From: Vandiemenella viatica
Lineage: Eukaryota > Arthropoda > Insecta > Orthoptera > Morabidae
NCBI GenBank assembly: GCA_031002005.1
Contig: CM061914.1
Span: 15,176,148-15,240,147, forward strand
Length of the DNA: 64,000 bases
Direction of reading: 5' to 3'
The translations under genes were made by a program, and so were the position numbers. A model generated the notes under the pieces. The model had not been told where the DNA came from. It saw only the letters and a program-made list of their open reading frames with translations, and searched no databases. Positions 55,482 through 64,000 of the stretch are shown one piece after another (positions within the stretch are counted from its first letter, which is position 1; each line of letters opens with the position of its first letter).

Positions 55482-58399
55482 AAGCCAGCTCTTTCAATTA
55501 TATCAATAAACATCGAACGTATATCACCAGAGAAAGAGATTTTACTATCTGATATCTGTAAACACTCAAAATGTGACTTTTTATTGGTTCAAGAGACACA
55601 TAGAGGTCCAAATGACAGAAGGCCAAAAATCAATGGAATGAACCTTATTAATGTGAGACCAAGTGAAAAGTATGGCAGTGCAGTTTTCGCCAAACCAGAT
55701 CTAAAGATTCTTTCAACTGGGGTAACCTCAGATGGCGAAATAGAGATACTGACCACCGAAATCAAATCATGCACCGTGACATCAGTGTATAAGCCACCAA
55801 ATGCCGAATTTAGATTCACAGAACCACCTAACTTCCACTCCCATCAAACAAAGATTGTTATGGGTGACTTCAATTGCCACAGTATGTCCTGGGGCTACAG
55901 GGAAACTGATAAAAATGGAGAGGACCTTGAAGAATGGGTTGAACATATGGGCCTAATGCTAATATATGACCCAAAGTTGCCACCATCTTTTATTAGTGGA
56001 AGATGGCAGGGTGGATACAACCCAGATAACATCTTTGTCAGTGAACACATTGCCAAACAGTCAAAGAAGAATGTTATGGAGCCAATCCCACGTACCCAAC
56101 ATAGACCAATTATCTGCACTGTTGAAGCAGTAGTGAAGTCAGAGTCTGTTCAGTTTAAAAGAAGATTCAATTTCAAACAAGAACAATGGGGAAAGTTCTC
56201 TCAAGAACTAGATAAGGAAGTGCTAAACCTCGACCCATCTCCAAATGCATACGAAAAATTTATTGAAATAGTTAAAGCCATTTACGGAAACATATTCCTC
56301 GAGGCTGTAGAACAACTTATGTCGCTGGACTGGATAATGACTCCAAGTTTCTTCTTGAGAGATACGGGCACCTTTACGAAGAAGATCCTTTTTCTGAAGA
56401 AACCATACAGACAGGTGAAGATCTCCTACGCGCTGTGTCTACTGCTAGAAGAGATAAATGGTGCAATTTAATGTCAGATTTAAACATGAAACAGAATAGT
56501 CGTAAGGCTTGGAAATTACTGAAAAACCTCAATAGTGATCCAAGTAGCACTCCACCTAGTCTCCTTAAAATTAGTCCAAATCAAATAGCACACCAACTGC
56601 TACTGAATGGAAAGACTAGAAGAAGACCTGAAAAAAGAAAGTTCCAAAGGCAGTCTGACGAGCAAGACCATCTTGGGAATCCATTCACACTGATAGAACT
56701 GGAAGCCGCCTTGCAGTCTTTGAAGATTAACAAAGCTGCAGGCTTAGATGACCTGAGAACAGAGCAAATTAAAATGTTTGGCCCAGCTACAAAGCAGTGG
56801 ATCTTGAATTTAATGAATGCCTGCACCTCCAACTTACAGATCCCCAAGATCTGGCGGAAAGCCAAAGTTGTGGCACTGCTAAAGCCTGGAAAGGAACCAA
56901 CAGATCCAAAAAACTTCCGACCAGTTTCACTCCTTTGTCATTTATACAAAGTCTTGGAGAGATTGATCCTCAATCGTATCTCAGAGTGCATTGACAAAAT
57001 GCTTATAAAGGAACAGGCTGGTTTTCGACCTGGTAGGTCATGCTGTGGCCAAATTCTTAACCTCACACAGTATATAGAGGATGGGTATGAAAGAGGACAG
57101 GTTACAGGTGTGGCATTCATCGATCTCACAGCGGCGTATGATACAGTCAACCACAAAATTTTGATAAGCAAGGTATATTCCATCACAAAAGACTACCATC
57201 TAACACAAGTCATCCAGTGTTTACTACAAAACAGAAGGTTTTACGTCACCCTCCACAATAAGAAGAGTCGATGGAGAACTCAGAAGAATGGCATCCCTCA
57301 GGGTAGTGTGCTGGCCCCGCTCTTGTACAACATATATACAAATGATCAACCAATTATTCCTGGAACAAGAGCATTCATTTATGCTGATGACACAGCAGTT
57401 GCAGCTCAAGGCACAACCTTTGAGGTGGTGGAGGTGAAGCTGACAACAGCTCTTGAAGATATGGCCAAGTATTATGATGCTAATCACTTGAAGCCCAACC
57501 CTGGGAAAACACAGGTCTGTGCATTCCATCTGAGAAACAGAGAAGCCAGAAGGAAGTTGAACATCAACAGGAGGGGGCAACAATTACTACACTGCGATAC
57601 ACCTAAATATCTAGGAGTAAAGCTTGATCGATCTCTCACATTCAAAACCCATTGTGAGGATCTGAAACTTAAAGTATCTGCCCGGAACAACATCATCTGG
57701 AAACTTACAAGTACCTCCTGGGGAGCACATCCAAATGTGCTTCGTACATCTGCCCTGGCACTTAGTTTCTCTGCAGCAGAATACTCAGCACCAGTTTGGC
57801 AAAACTCTGCACATGCTAAGCAGGTTGATATAGCATTGAATGATACTGGTCGCATTGTAACAGGTTGCCTAAAACCAACTCCTATTAGTAAAATATACCA
57901 AATCATGGGTATAGCACCACCTGACATTCGTAGGAAAACAGCTGCAGAGAGGGAGAAGAGGAAACAAGAAACAGACCCCAGACACCCTTTGTTTGGACAC
58001 GAACCTCAACCCACAAGGCTGAAGTCAAGGAAGAGCTTCGTACAATCAACTACAGCCATAACATCTTCTACTGGAGCGCGCCGTCTAGAACTATGGCGAA
58101 ATTCGTTGCCTGAAGAACAGTGGAGGAACATCAAAGAGGCACCGGCTGCGGGATGTAATCAGCCATATGCTATATGGAAGGCTCTAAACAGATTAAGAAC
58201 TGAAGTGTCCCGATGTAAATATAATATTAAAAAATGGGGGTACACTAATGACAACGATCTATGTGAATGTGGTGAGCTTCAGAACCCACAACATCTTCTG
58301 ATATGCAGGAATCTCCCTGAAACCTGCAATATCGACGACCTTTACAGGGCAAACGAGAAGGCCATCAAGATTGCGGAATTCTGGTCACATTCTATATAA
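55482..58399 (+). pseudogene. Jockey-like ORF2: endonuclease and reverse transcriptase
   Basis: Frame one (to 56471) has ISINIERIS, LLVQETHRGP (catalytic Glu), TSVYKPPN, VMGDFNCHSMSWG and PRTQHRPIIC (His, with the usual preceding Asp as Gln). Frame two (56435-58399, 654 residues, no stop) has NKAAGLDDLRTEQIK, NFRPVSLLCHLYKVLERLIL, EQAGFRPGRSCCGQIL, FIDLTAAYDTVNHKIL, GIPQGSVLAPLLYNIYTND, FIYADDTAV (intact Y-x-D-D) and KYLGVKLDRSLTFKTH. It ends with a zinc-binding-like CECGELQNPQHLLIC. The frames overlap at about 56440, so one indel separates them. The pattern fits proteins annotated as mobile-element jockey polymerase. Confidence 0.88.
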
Positions 58400-58490
58400 T
58401 TGTGTTTATAGTTTAATATTAATTAATTAATGTTATTTGTTTTTTTCAACTTGTTATGTCCTGGACACGAGAAATAAATAAACCTTTTAT
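55482..58490 (+). mobile_element. Jockey-like LINE, 5'-truncated, inserted in the pogo relic
   Basis: The coding frame begins at the first endonuclease strand (SIISINIERISPEKEI) without an upstream Met or ORF1, so the copy is cut at its 5' side near 55480. ORF2 stops at 58397-58399 and a short AT-rich 3' UTR runs to about 58490, ending in AATAAATAAACC and an A-rich stretch. Pogo sequence resumes at about 58520. One frameshift is the only visible coding defect, which makes this the best-preserved LINE ORF2 in the window. No unambiguous target duplication was seen. Confidence 0.85.
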
Positions 58491-59088
58491 AAAATCAAAA
58501 TATTCTTTGAAGTCTCTGTGCTCTGAGTGACACGGAATTTCCCAACATTGGAAAGTTCCTTTTAAAATGGATAAAACAAACTCTAGATAAGAACATTCCC
58601 ATTGATGGACCTTTGTTGGAAGAAAAATCTACAAAACAGGGAATTCAGAACCTTTCAGCTAGTAATGGCTGGCTAGAGGGTTTTAAAAGCGTCATGATAA
58701 AGCAGCTGGGAAAAGTAAATCTGCGACCAAGGCGTGTGTAACAGGTCATTTAGAAGGGTATGATCCAAACGATATTTACAACGCAGTAGAAATTGGTTTG
58801 TTCCTCCGGATAAAACACTGATATTTAAAGGCGAAAAATTCCATGGAGGAAAAAATAGCAAGGAATGCATTACTATTCTTCAATGTGTAAACATGACTGG
58901 TGCGGATAAACTCCCCCTTTTCATCATTGGGAAATCAAAGCGACCTGCCTGTTGAATATGCCAGTAATGCAAAGGCTCGGATGACACATATATTATTTAA
59001 AAATTTCTTGAAAAAAGTTGACAAGGAAATGAAGATAAACGAAAAAAATTGTGCTTCTTATTGACAACTGTGCTGCCCCAGACGTAAG

Positions 59089-60108
59089 CAGGGTTGCCAC
59101 CCGTACTTTATAATAAAGTATTGTACGTTATTTCTGGTAATTGAACTCTATACTTTGTGAAAACAATAAAGTACGCGAAAATACTTTATTTCGCATGATT
59201 TGATTTCTCTGGGATTTAAAAAAGTTTGGTCGTAACCACTTTGCGAAAAATGGTACGTTATCTATTGGTGCCGAATCGATAGGTACCCAGAACCACTTGA
59301 ACGCTGATTTATGATTTTGAACGCAACCTAACGTCGAATGTCAACATTATCAATGTTATTGTCGTGTCAAAACTTTTTATTTGTTTGAATGGTTTTGTAA
59401 AGAGGTTTGATAGCAATAAGAATGCGACTTATTGGTTTTATTGATTTATGTTATAGTAAATTATGGACAAGAACAACTTCAGTAAACAAAGTAGTACATG
59501 TACACCAACAAAATGAAATTTTGATAGTGAATAGAATAAAGTAAATAATGAATATGTTATGCTGATTTTTTTTATTATTATGAAGCGCTATGCTGAATTT
59601 GATATTGTTAATGTAATAAAAAATTTCAAACTGCAAACATGGATTATCTTTACGGAGAAATTGCTTTATTAAACAAACTTTATGATCAGATTATAGTTCT
59701 ATAGGTTTGCCGTGATTATCTACTGCACAAAAATAGCAACAAGTATTTAATAAGACTGATGATAATTTTTCAAACTTTTATAACGCAATTTCATTTTTAC
59801 TGTCTATTCACAGCGAGAGTTTTTTCTGTAATGAATTGCAAATGACGAGACGAAAGAAACAAAGCGTCTCTGAATCTCAAAAAACGAATTACTTATTTAC
59901 TTTAAGTTAAATATAGACTATAAAGATGCTGTGCAATTGTTTAGCAATAATAATAATTTGATTAAACTTGCGGAAATCAATAAAAAATATGTTTTCAAAC
60001 ACAATAATAAACAAAAATAAATTGTACATTATTTTTTCACTATGTACTTTTTTTCCTTACCTTTAATAACCAATGTACTTTATTTTCAATAAAAAAGGGT
60101 GGCAACCC
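59089..60108. mobile_element. hAT-like element remnant inside the pogo DDE domain
   Basis: The ends are CAGGGTTGCCACCC (59089) and the complement ACGGGTTGCCACCC (to about 60110), typical hAT-style CAGGGTTGCC ends. Flanks GACGTAAG and AGGGTAAG are a possible decayed 8-bp duplication. Near 59810-59900 the plus strand reads ARVFSVMNCK, then RDERNKASLNLKK, which resembles the hAT C-terminal dimerisation block (E-R-x-F-S and R-N). The rest is AT-rich, with ACTTTATT-type repeats near both ends. It splits the pogo transposase just after its second catalytic Asp. Confidence 0.72.
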
Positions 60109-61185
60109 GTCTAGGGTAAGAGTCATGTTCTTGCCTGCCAATACCACCAGTAAACTTAAACCATTAGATCAAGGTATCACACACATTCAAACGATTTTAT
60201 CGCAGAGAAGTCGTTAAACATACTCTTATGTCCCTGGATATCAATAGCCATGAAATTCGCAAGAAGAGAGTGGTACACAGTAATTGACCTTATTGTCAAA
60301 AACGGCTTCAAGAAAGCGAGGTTTTGGATCAGTACAGATAAACAAGAGTTATTGCCAGAGGAAAATGAGATTGCAGTTGGGCCTACCAATGAGGCATGGC
60401 CCAAGCTTGTGTTTCATGAAACCAGTATGATAAGGCCAACCTCGAGGACTTCGTCCAGATTGACGACGACGTGGCTACCGCTGGAAAACACTCCGACGAC
60501 GATATCATTAAGAATTGTGGGAGCACGTGTACCGACGGAAATGACAGTGAAGATGAAGCTGGCCGATCGCAAGTTTTGGATACAGAAGTAACTAACATTC
60601 CAAAGAAGCATGAAGCTTTGAATACATTGGAGACGCTCCACCATTTTTAATTTATACTCCGTGGTTGTTGATAAAACAATATTTGATAAGATTTATGAAC
60701 TGGAAAAACACGTATAAAATGCAGAGACAGAAACGCAAAAGAAATTAACGGATTTATTTAAGTAAATATTACTGTAAGATTTTTTGTTTTCTTTTTGTAA
60801 GCATCTATGGTATATCAAATTCCAATGAATATTACCAATACAACACCTACATATTTATCGTTACATATTTGCGGTATTTTTTTAAACCTCTATACGTGAG
60901 AAATGCCACTCCTGTACCTGTATAATCGACAATACGAGAAACCTGGTTTTGTGAAAAACCTCCATAAGCGAAAAAAAGATTGCTGTTCTTTGAACTCTCG
61001 TTTATCCAGGTTAGTGAAAAAAATGAAAAAAAAACTAGCACCCTTGTTTTCTTTTCTAATTTTTTTTTTTTCCAGAAAACAATATATTTGATAAATTATT
61101 TTTTTATTTACGGAACATGTGTGTTTTAAATCTTACTGAATCATATAATGTCTTACACAATGATCCATAAATGTATCTACGTAGG

Positions 61186-62487
61186 CACAGCTGGGCAGAA
61201 AACAGTTAATCCGTTAATCGTTAATTAACGAAGTTAACAAAATTGTAAAAAATTAACTTTTAAGTTAACCTAAAAAATCGTTAACGGTCTTCTTAACTTC
61301 CGTTAAATTGAACTACCGTTAACTTTTGTCCGTTACATCGCTATTTGGTGTATTTTGTTTATTTGAATTGCGCGCCTCGCCTCGCTCGACCGTTCGGCGA
61401 GTCGGATGGCGAACGAATTAGGTAATACAAAGTGCGAGTGTGATGCATATACAACTGTTATAGTAAGGCATGGCGTGGATGTGAGCAGGAAAGCTAGAGT
61501 TTTGGTGCGTTTCTATTTTACGTCTGCAAACCGGAGCTTACTACTCTTTTCAAATTCGATCGGCGATTGGTTTTGTTATTTTTATAATCTAACTTTCTTT
61601 GCTGCCAGGAAAATGTCACTTTTAGTTGCAACTGATTTGCTGTTCGTTAGTGAAATAAATTAAACTGACATTCGTTATATGATTACGTCATGAAAACTGA
61701 ACTCTTGAATCCGTTAGTGAAAGCAACAACACTAACAATAACAACGAGAAGGTTAAAAATCCTTGGCCACATTTATGTGACTATGTTGCGTTTAAATAAA
61801 GACTGGGAGAGCAATTGATATATGAATGCAAACTGTGTTTACCTAATCTTTCTACAGTCAAATCTCACGTGTATATCCTTAATAATCTTAAACAGTATAT
61901 GAAGAGGATGCATATATTCAAACATGAATAATTTGAAGAAAAAGTAAAAGCAGGGCCAACTTGTAGGAAAAAAGAAAAATAATTCAAAGCCTTCTTCAAA
62001 TGCGGTAGCTTCTTCTGATGTAGATAGCAGCAGAATTGATTTTATTTCACCTCCATCTGCTAATAAAAGTTTACGTCAATAAAATTTTTGCCATCTTAGT
62101 TACGGGCACCGTCATATTCCAGGCTGGTGTGGACCGATGTATCATAAACTTTTTCGTTGCCAACATGATTCTACTGCATGTTGAAGAATCCGATATGTTT
62201 AAGAAACTGGTAAAACATTGAAGAAAAACTCAATTTCCAAAACGACATTTGGTAGACGTATTATTGATTCACATCACGGTGCATAACACCTTGGCACTGC
62301 TTGCAGTAATACTTATTGCAAAATATAAACATCAGTCCACTTTTGGATGGTTAACTTTTAACGGTTAACTTTAACTTGCGTTAAACTTGCCACCATGTAA
62401 CGCTTTAACGATTATCGATGTTAATTTTTTGAGTAGCGGATTAACGATTAACGAAGTTAACTTTTTGGTTAACTGTGCCCACCTATG
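61186..62487 (+). mobile_element. hAT element relic with BED-finger remnant, nested in element X copy 2
   Basis: The ends are CACAGCTGGGCA and the complement CATAGGTGGGCA, matching 10 of 12. Flanks TACGTAGG (61178-61185) and TATGTAGG (62488-62495) form an 8-bp duplication with one mismatch. The homologous position in element X copy 1 (about 22815) has no insert. Both ends carry dense repeats of GTTAA/TTAAC. Inside are decayed pieces of a BED-type hAT transposase N-terminus. The catalytic core is deleted. Confidence 0.88.
61400..62221 (+). pseudogene. BED-finger hAT transposase N-terminal remnant
   Basis: At about 61756-61920 the translation reads NPWPHLCDYVAFK, then YECKLCLPNLSTVKSH, LNNLKQYMKRMHIF. 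This has the aromatic, C-x-x-C and H-type layout of a BED zinc finger. At about 62085-62221 a frame reads VDRCIINFFVANMILLHVEESDMFKKLVKH, the conserved start of the hAT catalytic region after the finger. Stops and shifts separate the pieces. An 85-residue frame at 61406-61663 lies upstream and shows no recognised motif. Confidence 0.75.
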
Positions 62488-62505
62488 TATGTAGGTAACA
62501 TAATT

Positions 62506-62712
62506 TTATTCATCCTCTATGTCAGTACCACATTCACTAGTATCAGCACTACCAACACAAGTTCGGTCGGTGTCGGAATTTTCTGTTTCTTCTTCTGTCT
62601 CCACTAGAGCCATAACTGCAGAAATAGTTACATTTTCTTTTACTGGTTGTATTGTATGCAAAAGCTTTTGAGATTGCAATTTTAAATTGTGAGCAAAGTA
62701 CACACTGTGCAT
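62506..62712 (-). CDS. Short acidic ORF of element X, copy 2
   Basis: 68 residues starting MHSVYFAHNLKLQSQ and ending DTSECGTDIEDE. Homologue of the 22833-23045 frame with an in-frame two-residue deletion near residue 21 and about a dozen substitutions. The ATG and stop positions are conserved. Function unknown. Confidence 0.45.
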   Translation of the reverse strand: MHSVYFAHNLKLQSQKLLHTIQPVKENVTISAVMALVETEEETENSDTDRTCVGSADTSECGTDIEDE

Positions 62713-63349
62713 AAAGATTGCGCCAATAATTCTGTATTACTGTCTTTTAAGTTATTATTATACAAAATAGGAGCTTTAGTTTTTTTCAATTGTTGGTTTA
62801 CGCCAATGGTTGCAAGGAAACGATTCATAATTACTGACAATTTAATGACTCAGTATCACTATACGCTGAGAGTTTAACAAGTATACGAATATAAGGAAAG
62901 CATCATAACTAATAAAAAGAGGCAAAAAACCGTAGATAAATTTGAAAATTCAATTTTTTTGAAAAGATCCGTAGGTCTACAGATAAATTCGTAGGGTTCG
63001 CAGCACTAGATCAAATAGCGAGTATCAATCCAAACAACGGGGAACGGTGATTCCTTCTCGCGCAACCTAGCGTCAACGGGAAGTCCCCGTTCGTAAAAGA
63101 AAACTTCAGCCAATGTTGCAAATATTTTTGTAATTTTCTTTTCTAATGAACCAGAAAAATATAGTAGATTTAAAAATTAAGATAAGTACTTAGTATAAAC
63201 TTTAAAACAGTTATATTAAATGATAAATGCCTTACAAATTTGAGATTTAGTTATTACGAAAAAAACGTGTCTCAGAAAAAAAAATTTTTTCATAGTTCTT
63301 TTTTCTTGTTTTTGTTCAAGTCAGAAAAAAAACGTTTTTTACGACACTA

Positions 63350-64000
63350 TGTATGACGTTAATCATCTGAATCCGTGCGCAGCAGACAGACGCCACTTTG
63401 CGCGAGGTGTGGCGCCGTTACGTAAAACGTCATTCTATCTTAACAATGCAAAGAAACAATCATGATCACCAAGTCAGGAACTTACACCAAAAACATCACT
63501 CTTGCAAAAGAATTTCGTTCAGAAGCGGTAAGGTATCTGATGTCTTTGTAATAAATTCATAAACTGACCACTTACCAAACATCAGGTCATCAAAAACCAT
63601 AAATATTGTAATAAGCTCGAGATATGATACGCTAACCGGATCGAGATCCTGAAGATAACTGAGGGCATTAAGTTGCACTAGTTCACGGCACCAATCTTCC
63701 CAGCTCTCCCCTATTTGCTCCGCTCCAGATCTGCTTGTAGGCTGACCGCATAGCCGCTGTTGTTGTTGCGGGGTCATTAGCGCCCTAGCATAGCCGCTGC
63801 TGTTTTTGCGGGGTCATTAGCGCTCTAGCATAGCCGCTGTTGTTGTTGCGGGGTCATTAGCGCCCTAGCATAGCCGCTGTTGTTGTTGCGGGGTCATTAG
63901 CGCCCTAGCATAGCCGCTACGGCGGCTCTCTACACACTGAATCCGTCGTCTTTGTGACGTCATTCATATCTGAAAAAGTCACATCATTAATATATTGTCT
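63350..64000. other. Right-edge spacer with an unknown minus-strand frame
   Basis: A 93-residue minus-strand frame (63777-63496: SWEDWCRELVQLNALSYLQD, then YLELITIFMVFDDLMFGKW) is non-repetitive after its first residues. It ends at a stop just before 63496. I do not recognise it. Its first ten residues come from the tandem array, so the true start is uncertain. It could be an exon or a relic of a transposon that extends past the right edge. Confidence 0.35.
63751..63918. repeat. 40-bp tandem repeat, 4.2 copies
   Basis: Unit TAGCCGCTGTTGTTGTTGCG followed by GGGTCATTAGCGCCCTAGCA. Units occupy 63751-63790, 63791-63830, 63831-63870 and 63871-63910, with a partial TAGCCGCT after. The second unit has GTTTTTG in place of GTTGTTG and a T in the CGCTCTAG block. 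The others are near identical. Confidence 0.97.

Larger units (their letters stand above)
55365..60640 (+). pseudogene. pogo/Tigger transposase fragments
   Basis: In order: KLKIANAFESGK and EIQSEFGVPESPF near 55370-55450 (first HTH), then beyond the LINE FLLKWIKQTLDKNIPIDGPLLEEKS and ASNGWLEGFKSV (58555-58700, CENP-B HTH). Next come GYDPNDIYNAVEIGLFLRIKH (58758), KARMTHILFKNFLKKVDKEMK and LLIDNCAAPDVS (about 59055-59085, the second DDE Asp). After the hAT insert VMFLPANTTSKLKPLDQGI (60120-60177) and a late FVQIDDDVAT-type acidic region follow. Multiple frameshifts and stops break it. The family enzyme cuts and pastes with TA target sites. This copy is long dead. Confidence 0.82.
55010..61016 (+). 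mobile_element. pogo/Tigger-type DNA transposon relic, interrupted twice
   Basis: The left end, CAGTCAAACCTGGGTGAG (55010), and the complement of the right end, CACTAACCTGGATAAACG (61016), are degenerate inverted repeats. Both ends carry repeated subterminal CTCTATAAGCGAGAA-type motifs, as in pogo/Tigger elements. Between them are fragments of a pogo transposase: N-terminal helix-turn-helix near 55365-55460, CENP-B-like second helix region near 58525-58740, and DDE core near 58780-59080 and 60118-60640. A Jockey-like LINE (about 55482-58490) and a hAT remnant (59089-60108) are inserted. The right end abuts element X copy 2. Confidence 0.82.
61017..63349. mobile_element. hAT-like element X, copy 2, left end lost
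   Basis: Homologous to 22640-24085 over its length outside the inserts. It starts at AAAAAAATGAAAAAAAAACTAGCACCC and ends with the TIR complement ...ACGACACTA at 63349. About 35 bp of the left end, including the TIR, are missing where it meets the pogo right end. It lacks the 389-bp MITE of copy 1 and instead carries a BED-finger hAT (61186-62487). The conserved acidic frame is at 62506-62712 on the minus strand. Confidence 0.85.

Noticed and set aside
63751..63918. CRISPR-like array
   Set aside because: The units are directly adjacent with no spacers, so this is an ordinary minisatellite.

Overview
The window looks like intergenic DNA from an AT-rich, repeat-laden animal genome, most likely an arthropod and probably an insect. 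The evidence is the mix of families: CR1-like, RTE-like and Jockey-like LINEs, Gypsy-type LTR elements with TGGCGA primer sites and 4-bp target duplications, several hAT elements with 8-bp duplications, a pogo/Tigger element and short fold-back elements. The species cannot be named. I found no convincing single-copy host gene, no tRNA or rRNA gene and no prokaryotic feature. Almost all long reading frames belong to transposons and most are broken.

Layout, left to right. 1-3940: CR1-like LINE on the minus strand with an SGNH-type ORF1, running off the left edge. 4010-7110: a second LINE family on the plus strand with an internal tandem duplication. 8894-9538: fold-back element. 10034-12950: RTE copy A (plus). 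12961-13380: fold-back element. 13878-27222: one old minus-strand RTE copy split by three insertions. These are RTE copy C (16324-19622), a 5'-truncated CR1-like copy (19973-21233) and a 5.9-kb LTR element (21247-27149). The LTR element itself carries a hAT-like element (22605-24085), which carries a MITE (23180-23568). 29093-35095: a second, younger LTR element with near-identical LTRs, no recognisable pol, an unusual acidic reading frame and a nested hAT (32524-34137).

36470-39610: LINE fragments around a 2.2-kb element with roughly 380-bp inverted arms. 41900-44560: Gypsy pol fragments (RNase H, then integrase) separated by a CR1-like LINE. 46880-48430: a LINE ORF1 with three zinc knuckles and no ORF2 behind it. 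50160-54140: LINE with a PHD-type ORF1 and an ORF2 broken only by stop codons until near its end. 55010-61016: pogo/Tigger relic interrupted by a well-preserved Jockey-like LINE and a hAT remnant. 61017-63349: a second copy of the hAT-like element seen at 22605, itself interrupted by a BED-finger hAT relic. 63350-64000: a 40-bp tandem array.

The elements do not form one pathway. What the window records is an insertion history. Target duplications, LTR divergence, an empty-site paralogue and a shared identity tract let the order of several events be read. The most unusual items are the pol-less LTR elements, the ORF1-only LINE, the 870-bp identity tract between two broken RTE copies, and the large inverted-arm element.
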